The notes under the pieces were generated by a model. The model saw only the letters and a program-made list of their open reading frames with translations. It was not told the origin of the DNA and ran no database searches. This document shows, in pieces, positions 7,580 to 16,097 of a stretch of 64,000 nt of DNA. The stretch is from Hwangdonia lutea (GTDB lineage Bacteria; Bacteroidota; Bacteroidia; Flavobacteriales; Flavobacteriaceae). Position 1 is the stretch's first letter, and each line of letters opens with the position of its first letter. Both the position numbers and the translations under genes were made by a program. The DNA lies in NCBI RefSeq assembly GCF_032814565.1, contig NZ_CP136521.1:2266501-2330500 (forward strand). The letters run 5' to 3'.

Positions 7580-10132
7580 ATGAAAGCAAACCTCACCAAA
7601 AACCTACCTAAAACTTTCACACAAGACGAAGCGTTTAATGCCGCTTTAAAATACTTTAAAAATGATGATTTGGCGGCCCGTGTTTGGCTCAATAAATATG
7701 CCTTAAAAGATTCTGAAGGTAATATTTATGAGTTGACGCCAAACGATATGCATCGCAGAATAGCAAAAGAAATAGCGCGGGTAGAAACTAAATACGCCAA
7801 TCCTTTAAGTGAGGATGATATCTTTAATCTGATTAAAGACTTTAAGTATATTGTCCCTCAAGGTAGCCCGATGGCAGGTATAGGAAATCCGTTTCAAATT
7901 GCATCACTTTCAAATTGTTTTGTCATTGGTAATTCTGGCGATTCCGATTCTTACGGTGGCATCATGAAAATTGATCAGGAGCAAGTACAGCTCATGAAAC
8001 GTCGAGGAGGTGTGGGGCACGATTTATCCCACATTCGTCCCAAAGGTTCAGGGGTTAAAAATTCCGCTTTAACATCTACGGGTATTGTGCCATTTATGGA
8101 GCGCTATTCAAATTCTACAAGAGAGGTGGCGCAAGATGGGCGCCGTGGTGCGCTTATGTTGTCGGTGTCTATCAATCATCCGGATTCTGAAGATTTTATC
8201 AATGCAAAATTAGAGCAAGGCAAGGTTACCGGTGCCAACGTATCGGTTAGAATTGACGACCAATTTATGAAAGCCGTTAAAAACGGAACAGAGTACACGC
8301 AAAAATATCCTATATTTTCTGATAATCCGAAAGTGGCAAAAACAATTGAAGCGAATTCACTTTGGAAAAAAATTGTGCATAACGCATGGAAATCTGCCGA
8401 ACCGGGAATTTTATTTTGGGATACCATAATCAATGAGTCTGTGCCGGATTGTTATGCCGATTTAGGCTACAAAACGGTATCAACCAACCCTTGTGGTGAA
8501 ATCCCATTATGTCCTTATGATTCTTGCCGATTGTTAGCCATCAACCTGTTTTCTTATGTTGAAAATCCTTTTACTAAAGAGGCTTCATTTAATTTCGATT
8601 TGTTTAAAAAACATGTCGCTTTTGCTCAGCGTATCATGGATGATATTATCGATTTGGAACTTGAAAAAATCGATAATATCTTAAAGAAAATCGATGCCGA
8701 TCCAGAATTGGACGAGGTAAAAAGTATCGAGCGCAATTTGTGGATTAACATAAAGAGAAAAGCTGAAGAAGGCAGAAGAACCGGAGTTGGCATTACCGCC
8801 GAGGGCGATATGTTGGCAGCTTTGGGTATAAAATACGGTAGCGAAGATGGTAACGCGTTTTCTTTAGAAGTGCATAAAACCATAGCTATAGAGGCTTATC
8901 GAGCATCGGTGCATTTAGCGAAAGACCGTGGTGTCTTTGCGATTTTTGATGCCGAACGCGAAAAAAACAATCCGTTTATACAGCGATTAAAAGAGGCCGA
9001 TAGCAAACTGTATTACGAAATGTTGGAATACGGCAGGCGTAATATTGCCCTATTAACCATTGCCCCAACGGGTACAACCAGTTTAATGACGCAAACCACA
9101 TCGGGCATCGAGCCGGTATTTATGCCCGTTTATAAACGTAGAAGAAAGGTGAACCCAAACGATAAAGATGTGCGCGTTGATTTTGTTGATGAAGTGGGCG
9201 ACTCTTGGGAAGAATACGTCGTGTTTCATCATCGTTTTAAGCAATGGATGGAAGTTAATGGCATCGATGTGTCAAAAAACTTTTCGCAAGCCGAATTGGA
9301 CGAGTTGGTTAAAAAATCGCCGTATTATCAAGCAACATCAAACGATGTGGATTGGTTGAGTAAAGTAAGTATGCAAGGTGCTATTCAAAAATGGGTAGAC
9401 CACTCCATTAGTGTAACCATCAATTTACCAAATGATGTGAGCGAAGAATTGGTGGGCGAATTATATTTAAAAGCATGGGAAGTGGGCTGTAAAGGGGTTA
9501 CCGTTTATAGAGATGGCTCGCGCTCGGGTGTATTAATTTCAAATGAGGAAACAAAAGAAGAAACTGAAGATAAGTTAACGGCATTCCCTGTAAAACGCCC
9601 TCAGGTTTTGGAAGCCGATGTGGTTCGTTTTCAGAATAATAAAGAAAAATGGATTGCCTTTATTGGTTTGATAGATGATAAACCTTATGAAGTATTCACG
9701 GGACTTTCTGATGATGAGGATGGTATTTTAATTCCGCGTTGGGTGAACCGAGGATTGATTATTAAAAATAGAAACGACGATGGTACCTCGCGTTACGATT
9801 TTCAGTATAAAAATAAGCGAGGCTATAAAACCACTATTGAAGGTTTATCGCATAAATTCAATCCGGAATTCTGGAACTACGCCAAGCTATTTTCCAGTAC
9901 CTTGCGCCACGGTATGCCCATTGATAAAATTGTAGATTTAATTAATAGCTTACAGCTGGATACCGAATCGATTAATACTTGGAAAAACGGTGTGGCTCGT
10001 GCATTAAAACGTTATGTAGAAGATGGCACAAAAGCCAAAGGGCAAAAGTGCGATAACTGTAAATCCCAAAACTTAATATATCAAGAGGGCTGCTTAACCT
10101 GTAAAGATTGCGGCTCCTCTAAATGCGGATAA
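7580..10132 (+). CDS. nrdJ: Adenosylcobalamin-dependent (class II) ribonucleotide reductase
   Basis: This enzyme reduces ribonucleotides to deoxyribonucleotides using a B12-derived radical. The protein is 850 residues, in the long class II range. Visible motifs are SNCFVIG with one redox Cys (C113), RRGGVGHDLSHIRP, the active-site NPCGEIPLC near residues 300-310, APTGTTSLM near 500 and SGIEPVF. A Cys-rich tail (C824, C827, then CLTCKDCGSSKCG) should act as the zinc/redox tail. The spacer before it (7384-7579) contains no recognisable cobalamin riboswitch. The 15-bp inverted repeat that follows probably terminates it. Confidence 0.92.
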   Translation: MKANLTKNLPKTFTQDEAFNAALKYFKNDDLAARVWLNKYALKDSEGNIYELTPNDMHRRIAKEIARVETKYANPLSEDDIFNLIKDFKYIVPQGSPMAGIGNPFQIASLSNCFVIGNSGDSDSYGGIMKIDQEQVQLMKRRGGVGHDLSHIRPKGSGVKNSALTSTGIVPFMERYSNSTREVAQDGRRGALMLSVSINHPDSEDFINAKLEQGKVTGANVSVRIDDQFMKAVKNGTEYTQKYPIFSDNPKVAKTIEANSLWKKIVHNAWKSAEPGILFWDTIINESVPDCYADLGYKTVSTNPCGEIPLCPYDSCRLLAINLFSYVENPFTKEASFNFDLFKKHVAFAQRIMDDIIDLELEKIDNILKKIDADPELDEVKSIERNLWINIKRKAEEGRRTGVGITAEGDMLAALGIKYGSEDGNAFSLEVHKTIAIEAYRASVHLAKDRGVFAIFDAEREKNNPFIQRLKEADSKLYYEMLEYGRRNIALLTIAPTGTTSLMTQTTSGIEPVFMPVYKRRRKVNPNDKDVRVDFVDEVGDSWEEYVVFHHRFKQWMEVNGIDVSKNFSQAELDELVKKSPYYQATSNDVDWLSKVSMQGAIQKWVDHSISVTINLPNDVSEELVGELYLKAWEVGCKGVTVYRDGSRSGVLISNEETKEETEDKLTAFPVKRPQVLEADVVRFQNNKEKWIAFIGLIDDKPYEVFTGLSDDEDGILIPRWVNRGLIIKNRNDDGTSRYDFQYKNKRGYKTTIEGLSHKFNPEFWNYAKLFSSTLRHGMPIDKIVDLINSLQLDTESINTWKNGVARALKRYVEDGTKAKGQKCDNCKSQNLIYQEGCLTCKDCGSSKCG

Positions 10133-10149
10133 ATAATTGTCAGTTTCGA

Positions 10150-10180
10150 GACCTGTCAGGTTTTTAAAACCTGACAGGTC
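10150..10180. terminator. Bidirectional terminator-like perfect inverted repeat
   Basis: The two arms GACCTGTCAGGTTTT and AAAACCTGACAGGTC are 15 bases each and separated by one base. The hairpin sits exactly between the convergent nrdJ and ABC ATPase genes and is followed by TTTATTTG. The same palindrome type recurs in many Bacteroidota genomes, so it may also be a dispersed repeat. Confidence 0.75.
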
Positions 10181-10181
10181 T

Positions 10182-10847
10182 TTATTTGATTATGTTTCCT
10201 TGGCTTAAATAGTTGTAATCTTCAAGCTCTGTTAAATTATTTATCAGTTTTGTATGACCATTTTTAATAAGATAAATATTATCTGAAGTATCAATAATAT
10301 GCCGATATAAATGGTCTGTTGTTATAATAGCTTTACGTTGTTTTTCTTCAGAAATTACAGCTTTCACTTTATCAATATTTAAAGGTGCTAAATGCGAAAA
10401 GGGTTCATCTAATAAAACGATTTTTCTTTCACTTTTAAGAATAATATAGGTTTCAATTACCCGACGTTCTCCACCAGATAATTTGTTTAAATTCGTGTTT
10501 TTAAAAATTGAAAATGATTCAAAATCAGACATAAAACTTTCCCAAGACACTTTAAAAAGTTTAAAAACTGTTTTAACTTTCATTCTATTTGGAATAAAAT
10601 GATACTGCGGTAAATAGGCTACTAATTTTGTTTGATATAAAGGTTTTAAAATAGGTTTGTTGTCTATTCTGATAAGTTTGTATTTGGGTTTTAACTCTCC
10701 AAAAATGATATTAATTAAACAGCTTTTGCCGCACCCGTTGCTTCCTAAAATTCCTGTAACTTTTCCTGTTTCAACTTTTAAATAAATACCATTTAGAATA
10801 CGCTTTTCTTTAAAATAAAGTTCAACATTATCTATTTCCAAAATCAT
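10182..10847 (-). CDS. ABC transporter ATP-binding protein
   Basis: The 221-residue protein is a single ABC nucleotide-binding domain: Walker A GSNGCGKS at residues 35-42, Q-loop near YLPQYHF (78-84), signature LSGGE at 123-127, Walker B IVLLDEP at 143-149 and H-loop TTDH near 177. It closely resembles short export-type or LPS-export-like ATPases but has no long C-terminal extension. Its ATG overlaps the stop of the upstream 96-residue membrane-protein gene by four bases, so the two are translationally coupled and likely form one small transporter. The substrate cannot be told. Confidence 0.85.
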   Translation of the reverse strand: MILEIDNVELYFKEKRILNGIYLKVETGKVTGILGSNGCGKSCLINIIFGELKPKYKLIRIDNKPILKPLYQTKLVAYLPQYHFIPNRMKVKTVFKLFKVSWESFMSDFESFSIFKNTNLNKLSGGERRVIETYIILKSERKIVLLDEPFSHLAPLNIDKVKAVISEEKQRKAIITTDHLYRHIIDTSDNIYLIKNGHTKLINNLTELEDYNYLSQGNIIK

Positions 10848-11134
10848 AAAAACTCTTTAAAAATTAAAAGAAACGGAATACTAAAAAACAAGTCAATAAG
10901 GTATAAAAAAGCAAAGAGTTTTAATGTAGAAATGCCTAAATTTTTATAAAAAACAAGCATTCTTTTTGAAGTTGTTTCTTTAATAAGATACCATAAAAAG
11001 AACACTAAAATTAACTTTATAATCAAAACTAAAAGTATGTCGCTTTTGCACCACCAAAGTAGTAGTGGATTTAGTATAAACGATAGTAACATGAAGCGTT
11101 TATAAAAAATAAATATGGAAAATAATTGCTGCAT
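10844..11134 (-). CDS. Small membrane protein paired with ABC ATPase
   Basis: The 96-residue protein has about three hydrophobic spans (residues 13-27, 31-51, 72-93) and few charged residues. The overlap with the ABC ATPase gene (ATGA, 10844-10847) suggests a minimal membrane partner or assembly factor for that ATPase. It is far smaller than a normal ABC permease, which needs about six spans per half. I do not recognise a family. It could be a remnant permease, but no degraded continuation is visible upstream. Confidence 0.6.
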   Translation of the reverse strand: MQQLFSIFIFYKRFMLLSFILNPLLLWWCKSDILLVLIIKLILVFFLWYLIKETTSKRMLVFYKNLGISTLKLFAFLYLIDLFFSIPFLLIFKEFL

Positions 11135-11224
11135 AAGTACTTAAATAACGCACTTAGCAAAAAAATATTCTAGTAATTAAGTTATATGAACCGTTGGATA
11201 ATACTAAAAATTCATAAATTATCG

Positions 11225-11232
11225 TATTTTTG
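11225..11232 (+). promoter_or_regulatory. Putative -7 box (TATTTTTG) of prfA
   Basis: A TAnnTTTG match lies 19 bases before the prfA ATG. A TTGG upstream (11194) is about 28 bases away, too far for a normal -33 element. Confidence 0.35.
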
Positions 11233-11251
11233 GCATCAATAAAACAGGCAG

Positions 11252-12328
11252 ATGTTAGAGAAATTACAAATAGTAAAACAACGTTTTGATGAGGTTAGCG
11301 ATTTAATTATCCAACCCGATATTATTACCGACCAAAAGCGTTATGTCGAGCTAAATAGAGAGTACAAAGACTTGCGGATTCTTATGGATAAACGCGAGCA
11401 GTATATAGAATTTACCAATAATTTGACTGAGGCTGAAGAGATTATTTCGGACGGAAGTGATGCGGAAATGGTCGATATGGCCAAAATGCAATATGATGAA
11501 GCCAAAGAAGGCATCGCGAGGTTAGAAGAAGAAATTAAGGTGCTTTTAATACCCAAAGATCCCGAAGATGCCAAAAATGCCGTAGTGGAATTACGCGCCG
11601 GAACGGGCGGTGACGAAGCCAGTATTTTTGCGGGCGATTTGTTTAGAATGTACACCAAATATAGTGAAAGTAAAGGCTGGAAAGTTGATACTGTAGATTT
11701 TAGCGAAGGCACCAACGGCGGTTTTAAGGAAATTCAATTTGAGGTTTCTGGCGATGATGTTTACGGTACACTAAAATTTGAAGCCGGCGTACATCGTGTG
11801 CAGCGCGTGCCACAAACCGAAACCCAAGGGCGTGTGCATACCAGTGCCGCAACCGTAATGGTATTTCCGGAAGCCGAGGAGTTTGATGTGGAAATTGACC
11901 CGAAAGATGTGCGCATCGATTTCTTCTGTTCGTCGGGTCCAGGTGGGCAATCGGTAAATACCACCTATTCTGCGGTACGATTAACGCACGAACCCACAGG
12001 TTTGGTAGCGCAATGTCAAGACCAAAAATCGCAGCATAAAAATAAGGAGAAAGCCTTTAAAGTATTGCGTTCGCGTTTGTACGAAATGGAGTTGGCAAAA
12101 AAGAATGCTGAAGATGCCGAAAAACGTGGAAGCATGGTTTCTTCGGGCGATAGATCTGCTAAAATTAGAACCTATAATTATTCACAGGGACGTGTCACCG
12201 ACCACAGAATTGGTTTAACGCTTTACGATTTAAGCAATATTATGAATGGTGATATCCAAAAAATAATAGACGAACTCATGTTAGCCGAAAATACAGAAAA
12301 GTTGAAGGCTAATGATGATGTGATTTAA
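11252..12328 (+). CDS. prfA: Peptide chain release factor 1
   Basis: RF1 reads UAA and UAG stop codons and triggers peptide release. The 358-residue length is typical. The RF1 codon-recognition tripeptide, normally PxT, is PQT at 187-189 within [19 protein letters not shown]. The catalytic GGQ is at 231-233 in [12 protein letters not shown]. The N-terminal helical domain (residues 1-100) precedes the [12 protein letters not shown] segment. A short hairpin terminator follows directly. No prmC gene is adjacent. Confidence 0.95.
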   Translation: MLEKLQIVKQRFDEVSDLIIQPDIITDQKRYVELNREYKDLRILMDKREQYIEFTNNLTEAEEIISDGSDAEMVDMAKMQYDEAKEGIARLEEEIKVLLIPKDPEDAKNAVVELRAGTGGDEASIFAGDLFRMYTKYSESKGWKVDTVDFSEGTNGGFKEIQFEVSGDDVYGTLKFEAGVHRVQRVPQTETQGRVHTSAATVMVFPEAEEFDVEIDPKDVRIDFFCSSGPGGQSVNTTYSAVRLTHEPTGLVAQCQDQKSQHKNKEKAFKVLRSRLYEMELAKKNAEDAEKRGSMVSSGDRSAKIRTYNYSQGRVTDHRIGLTLYDLSNIMNGDIQKIIDELMLAENTEKLKANDDVI

Positions 12329-12339
12329 GAATTAATTTA

Positions 12340-12361
12340 GCCTCATAATTGAGGCTTTTTT
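12340..12361 (+). terminator. Intrinsic terminator after prfA
   Basis: The stem GCCTCA/TGAGGC with loop TAAT is followed by a run of T and ends immediately before the ATG of the next gene at 12362. Part of the transcripts may therefore read through into the downstream pair. Confidence 0.7.
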
Positions 12362-13042
12362 ATGAAAATAATTGGTAGAAATATATTAATTGGAGTAGTA
12401 GCTTTTTTTGTGCTTTTAAAGCTTTTCGGAGTTTTAAATTTTTTTAATGTTCCTTCAACTTCCAATGAGCCTAATTTGAGTTTAGGTGCACGTTTTATTG
12501 GCACAAATTTATTAAAACCTAAGGCTCTTGATTTTGCGTATTTTAAATTTTCAGATAGCCTGAAAGGTTATACAATAGTTAAAAGATTGATTGCATTACC
12601 AAATGATAAATTGGAATGTAAAAATGGGGTTTATTTTGTAAATGGTCTAAATGTTGATAAAGGCTTAAATTTAAGATATAAATATCTTGTTGATAAAACT
12701 TTTTTTGATACCTATATTATGAATGAATTTATTGAAGATGAATCGTTTTTGTTTTATGAGAATTACAAAATAAAAGACTCCGTTTTTGTGTTTTTAGACC
12801 AAGATTTTGTTGAAAAGCTTCCGACTAAAATTAATCGTTCTATGCAATATAGCTCAGATAATCTTTCAAAGGATATTTTAAAAAGAAACCCAAATTGGAA
12901 TGAATATAATTTTGGGCCAATAGTTTTGCCAAAAGGAAAATATTTTTTTTCAGGTGATAATAGAGATAATTCTTATGATTCAAGATTTAGAGGTTTTGTA
13001 GATGAAAAAAATATTAAAGGCACATTATTAGTACAGTTTTAA
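12362..13042 (+). CDS. S26-type signal peptidase I-like protein, divergent
   Basis: The 226-residue protein has one N-terminal membrane span (residues 8-27). It carries degenerate versions of the leader peptidase boxes: PSTSNEP (31-37), where S34 would be the nucleophile; [10 protein letters not shown] (73-82), where K74 would be the general base; and [11 protein letters not shown] (about 197-207). The order Ser, Lys, GDNRxNSxDSR is that of LepB, so it is probably a membrane-bound protease of the S26 family. It is smaller than the 500-residue main LepB of Flavobacteriia, so it may be a specialised paralogue. pyrF follows without any gap, suggesting co-transcription. Confidence 0.75.
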   Translation: MKIIGRNILIGVVAFFVLLKLFGVLNFFNVPSTSNEPNLSLGARFIGTNLLKPKALDFAYFKFSDSLKGYTIVKRLIALPNDKLECKNGVYFVNGLNVDKGLNLRYKYLVDKTFFDTYIMNEFIEDESFLFYENYKIKDSVFVFLDQDFVEKLPTKINRSMQYSSDNLSKDILKRNPNWNEYNFGPIVLPKGKYFFSGDNRDNSYDSRFRGFVDEKNIKGTLLVQF

Positions 13043-13870
13043 ATGACAACAAACCAACTCATTCAGCAGATTAAAAAAAAGAAATCTTTCCTTTGTATAG
13101 GATTGGATGTCGATTTAAATAAGATTCCGCAGCATCTTTTAAAAGAAGACGATCCTATTTTTTCATTCAATAAAGCCGTAATTGATGCAACGCATCATTT
13201 ATGCGTGGCGTACAAGCCCAATACGGCATTTTATGAGGCTTACGGATTAAAAGGTTGGAAATCTTTAGAAAAAACCATTCGTTATTTAAACGAGAAACAC
13301 CCCGAAATATTTACCATTGCCGATGCTAAACGCGGCGATATTGGTAACACAAGTACCATGTATGCCAAAGTTTTTTTAGAAGATTTAGCCTTCGATTCGG
13401 TTACCGTGGCGCCCTATATGGGTAAAGATTCTGTGGAGCCTTTTTTAGCTTTTAAAGATAAGCACACCATTCTTTTAGCCTTAACATCAAATCAAGGAGC
13501 ATTCGATTTTCAGACTAAAACGGTTGATGGAAAAGCGTTGTACAAACAGGTTTTGGAAACTTCAAAAACATATACAAATTCCGAAAATTTAATGTATGTT
13601 GTTGGTGCAACAAAAGCAGAATATTTAGCAGATATAAGACAAATTATTCCCGATAGTTTTTTGTTGGTTCCCGGCGTTGGGGCACAAGGTGGCAGCCTAA
13701 AAGAGGTTTGTAAATATGGGATGAATGCCCAAGTGGGATTGCTTATTAATTCGTCGCGTGGGATTATTTACGCTTCAAACGAAACAGATTTTGCCGAAGC
13801 CGCTGCTTTAAAAGCCTCAGAGCTTCAAAAGCAAATGGCAGTTGAATTAAGCCATCATTTTATAAATTAA
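13043..13870 (+). CDS. pyrF: Orotidine 5'-phosphate decarboxylase, type 2
   Basis: PyrF decarboxylates OMP to UMP in pyrimidine synthesis. The 275-residue length and the motif [10 protein letters not shown] (94-103, catalytic K96) identify the longer type 2 subfamily. [22 protein letters not shown] and [11 protein letters not shown] form the remaining phosphate and base-binding loops of the TIM barrel. The ATG abuts the TAA of the signal-peptidase-like gene, so translation is probably coupled. Confidence 0.95.
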   Translation: MTTNQLIQQIKKKKSFLCIGLDVDLNKIPQHLLKEDDPIFSFNKAVIDATHHLCVAYKPNTAFYEAYGLKGWKSLEKTIRYLNEKHPEIFTIADAKRGDIGNTSTMYAKVFLEDLAFDSVTVAPYMGKDSVEPFLAFKDKHTILLALTSNQGAFDFQTKTVDGKALYKQVLETSKTYTNSENLMYVVGATKAEYLADIRQIIPDSFLLVPGVGAQGGSLKEVCKYGMNAQVGLLINSSRGIIYASNETDFAEAAALKASELQKQMAVELSHHFIN

Positions 13871-13881
13871 ACTTGCCGGTA

Positions 13882-13912
13882 TTGAGCGCAGTCGAAGTAT
13901 GGCAATCTCATC
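13882..13912. repeat. REP-like repeat GAGCGCAGTCGAAGTATGGCAATCTCA
   Basis: The core GAGCGCAGTCGAAGTAT also occurs twice in the tandem block at 20787-20967, and a variant GAGCGAAGTCGAAAG is found at 43321. An ATG within it (13899) is in frame with the following gene but is probably repeat-derived. Confidence 0.6.
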
Positions 13913-13913
13913 A

Positions 13914-14723
13914 ATGAAATTTATTGACCAAATAGGAAGGTGTGTTAACTTAAACGGCATTCCTAAACGCATCATATCGTTAGTGCCAAGTCAAACCGAA
14001 TTACTGTTTGATTTGGGTTTAGAATCTCATATTGTTGGGATAACTAAATTCTGCGTGCATCCCATTCATTTAAAAAAAACCAAAGCAATAGTTGGCGGTA
14101 CAAAGCAGATAAATATTGGTAAAATAAAAAGCTTAAACCCAGATATTATTCTTTGTAATAAAGAAGAAAACACAAAAGACATTGTTGAGGCTTGCGAGCA
14201 GATTTGCAACACGCATGTATCCGATATTTTTAATATTGACGATAGTTTGGAGCTCATTAATCAATACGGGCTGCTTTTTAACAAAAAGGAAGAGGCTCAA
14301 ATAATTGTAAAAAGTATTCAAAAAAAAGCTGAAGATTTTAAAACCTTCATTCAAAAAAAAACCACTCTAAAAGCGGCCTACTTTATTTGGAAAAACCCGT
14401 GGATGGTTGCTGGAAATAATACGTTTATCAATTGTATGTTGGGCTTAAATCACTTAATAAACGTTTACGACACTCAAAATCGTTATCCAGAAATAGAACT
14501 TAAAAACACAGCAATTAACAAAGAAGTCGATGTGGTTTTATTGTCCAGCGAACCCTTTCCGTTTAAGAATTCACACAAAAAAGAGGTACAAGCATTTTAT
14601 CCTAATGCTCATATTGTTTTGGCAGACGGAGAAATGTTTTCGTGGTACGGCTCAAGGCTTACAAAAGCATTTGTGTATTTTAAAAAATTGCGCTTAAATC
14701 TTGAGGCGTTTCAAGCTTTGTAG
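13914..14723 (+). CDS. Helical backbone metal receptor (BtuF-like) protein
   Basis: The protein is 269 residues from the chosen ATG at 13914 (MKFIDQIGR). An in-frame ATG at 13899 would add MAISS but lies in a dispersed repeat. The fold signature is that of TroA/BtuF-type substrate-binding proteins: KRIISLVPSQTELLFDLG, then IVGITKFCVHP, a GGTKQINIGKIKSLNPDIILC block and a second lobe from about residue 130 (AYFIWKNPWMVAG). It lacks a signal peptide or lipobox, unlike periplasmic binding proteins, so it may work in the cytoplasm. Such proteins are often annotated as cobalamin-binding; B12 use by nrdJ and icmF nearby makes that plausible, but no other transporter gene is adjacent. Confidence 0.75.
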   Translation: MKFIDQIGRCVNLNGIPKRIISLVPSQTELLFDLGLESHIVGITKFCVHPIHLKKTKAIVGGTKQINIGKIKSLNPDIILCNKEENTKDIVEACEQICNTHVSDIFNIDDSLELINQYGLLFNKKEEAQIIVKSIQKKAEDFKTFIQKKTTLKAAYFIWKNPWMVAGNNTFINCMLGLNHLINVYDTQNRYPEIELKNTAINKEVDVVLLSSEPFPFKNSHKKEVQAFYPNAHIVLADGEMFSWYGSRLTKAFVYFKKLRLNLEAFQAL

Positions 14724-14826
14724 TATCCTCTACAAAATTTGCGATTTTGGTTTCTAATTCCTTTAAGCTAATGAGCTTATTTAGGTTGGGTTTAATTTTT
14801 CCAACTCGACAAAACTGTGGTTTCAT
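14680..14826 (-). CDS. Possible 48-residue hypothetical protein
   Basis: A short minus-strand frame starts at the ATG at 14826 (MKPQFCRVGKIKPNLNKL) and ends at 14680, overlapping the 3' end of the convergent gene by 44 bases. Its composition is protein-like (amphipathic, charged, LKELETKIANFVED), but no family is recognised and no promoter box is evident. It may be spurious. Confidence 0.25.
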   Translation of the reverse strand: MKPQFCRVGKIKPNLNKLISLKELETKIANFVEDTTKLETPQDLSAIF

Positions 14827-14917
14827 AACGTTCTTTTATTTATATATAAAGTACGTGTAAATCAGTTTTTTAGACGTCATCTAAAAGTTAAATAAATGTA
14901 AAATCTCTGGTGTTGGA

Positions 14918-15115
14918 TTAAATGGAATTTAGGGTCAAATCTCTGGACAGATATTTTAACCTGTTCAGTTTGTTAAGAAGTTTTATGGCTCTGTATTCCG
15001 AAATATCGCTTAAAGCGGAATCGGTTTGACGAAAATTATAAGCTTGCTCAACAAGTTCCTTATAACGTTTGTTAATTTTGTTTTGATTGCTTTTTATAAG
15101 ATCAATTCTATCCAT
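14918..15115 (-). CDS. Small helical protein, Lacal_2735-family-like
   Basis: The 65-residue protein begins MDRIDLIKSNQNKINKRY. It is predicted to be all helical, with the pattern KRYKELVEQAYNF, S-D at the centre (ALSDISEYRA) and LLNKLNRL. This resembles the short Flavobacteriaceae Lacal_2735 proteins with their (K)xYxxLxxEA...SDxxxxxA layout, but the match was made from memory and is modest. The function is unknown. The 236 bases from 15116 to 15351 contain no convincing gene. Confidence 0.5.
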   Translation of the reverse strand: MDRIDLIKSNQNKINKRYKELVEQAYNFRQTDSALSDISEYRAIKLLNKLNRLKYLSRDLTLNSI

Positions 15116-15351
15116 TTTATTGTTCTGTTACAGTTTTGAAAATCAAGCTATTAAATATACATTTTTTTATTTAAAACTAAAAATGGTAAATCAATAAATT
15201 TTTGAATTTTAAAATAAATTGTAAATGTTTATTTTAAAAAGAAAATTTTTAAAAACGGATAGTGAAGTTATTGCAGGTGTCAAAGATATTACCCTTGTTG
15301 TGTAAAAAGATGATTAGATTTATTCCATATTCCATAACCCGTTATAAGATT

Positions 15352-16056
15352 CTAATCCTGCAACGCAAAAACCTTCTTCAATAAATCTGTTGTTCTCGAC
15401 GATAGTTTGGTGCGTATTTCTTTTTCTTCAACAGCAATCATCGTGTAAACACCTTTTAAAGCTTCAACCGTAACGTAATCTGTTAAGTCAGGATTCACAT
15501 TATTGGTAAACGGGATGTTATTGTATTTATTTATCAAGTTGTTCCAAATCTCGTCGGCACCAACTTTACTAAACGAGTTTTTTATAACAGGATTGAATTT
15601 TTCGTATAAAGCGGTTTGCGTTTTATTGGTTAAATATTGGGTTGCGGCATCGTCATTACCTAATAAAATGTTTTTGGCATCGGCAAATGTTATGTCCTTT
15701 ACCGCACTTACAAAAATGGGCGTAGCTTCTTTTACGGCGTCTTCGGCGGCTCTGTTAAGCACTTTTAAACCTTCGTCGGCTAACTTGCTTAAGCCAATAT
15801 CCCTCAGTGTTTTGTCAACTTTTTGTAATTCGTCGGGCAACAAAATCTTAACCAATTCATTTTTATAAAAGCCATCTTTTTGCGTGAGTTTGGTAACTTG
15901 TTTGTCTATGCCAAAGTCTAAGGCTTGTCGTAATCCAGACGCTATTTCGGCATTTCCAATGCTTCCGCTTTGCGGTAATTGTTTGGCTATTTCCTGTAAT
16001 TCTGCACAAGCCGTTACGTTGAATATTAATAAGACTGCTAAAAATTTACGAATCAT
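15352..16056 (-). CDS. DUF4197 domain lipoprotein
   Basis: The 234-residue protein has a lipoprotein signal peptide with Cys near residue 17 (FNVTAC). The mature part follows the DUF4197 pattern: GLRQALDFGIDKQV, FYKNELVKILLPDELQKVDKTLRDIG, FVSAVKDITFADAKNILLGNDDAATQYL and a C-terminal EKEIRTKLSSRTTDLLKKVF. It should be membrane-anchored in the periplasm. No biochemical role is established. A TATCTTTG box lies just upstream, and the PqqB-like gene is divergent from the same spacer. Confidence 0.85.
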   Translation of the reverse strand: MIRKFLAVLLIFNVTACAELQEIAKQLPQSGSIGNAEIASGLRQALDFGIDKQVTKLTQKDGFYKNELVKILLPDELQKVDKTLRDIGLSKLADEGLKVLNRAAEDAVKEATPIFVSAVKDITFADAKNILLGNDDAATQYLTNKTQTALYEKFNPVIKNSFSKVGADEIWNNLINKYNNIPFTNNVNPDLTDYVTVEALKGVYTMIAVEEKEIRTKLSSRTTDLLKKVFALQD

Positions 16057-16078
16057 AATTATTGTTTTATATATTTAA

Positions 16079-16086
16079 CAAAGATA
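16079..16086 (-). promoter_or_regulatory. Putative -7 box (TATCTTTG, minus strand) of the DUF4197 gene
   Basis: On the minus strand this fits TAnnTTTG and sits 22 bases before the ATG at 16056. A TTTG (plus-strand CAAA at 16110) lies 23 bases upstream, at the loose end of the normal spacing. Confidence 0.45.
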
Positions 16087-16097
16087 TATTTTTACAA

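Noticed and set aside
15225-15305. 26-codon frame (MFILKRKFLKTDSEVIAGV...)
   Set aside because: The VIAGV piece faintly recalls PspC, but it is too short and has no promoter or context.
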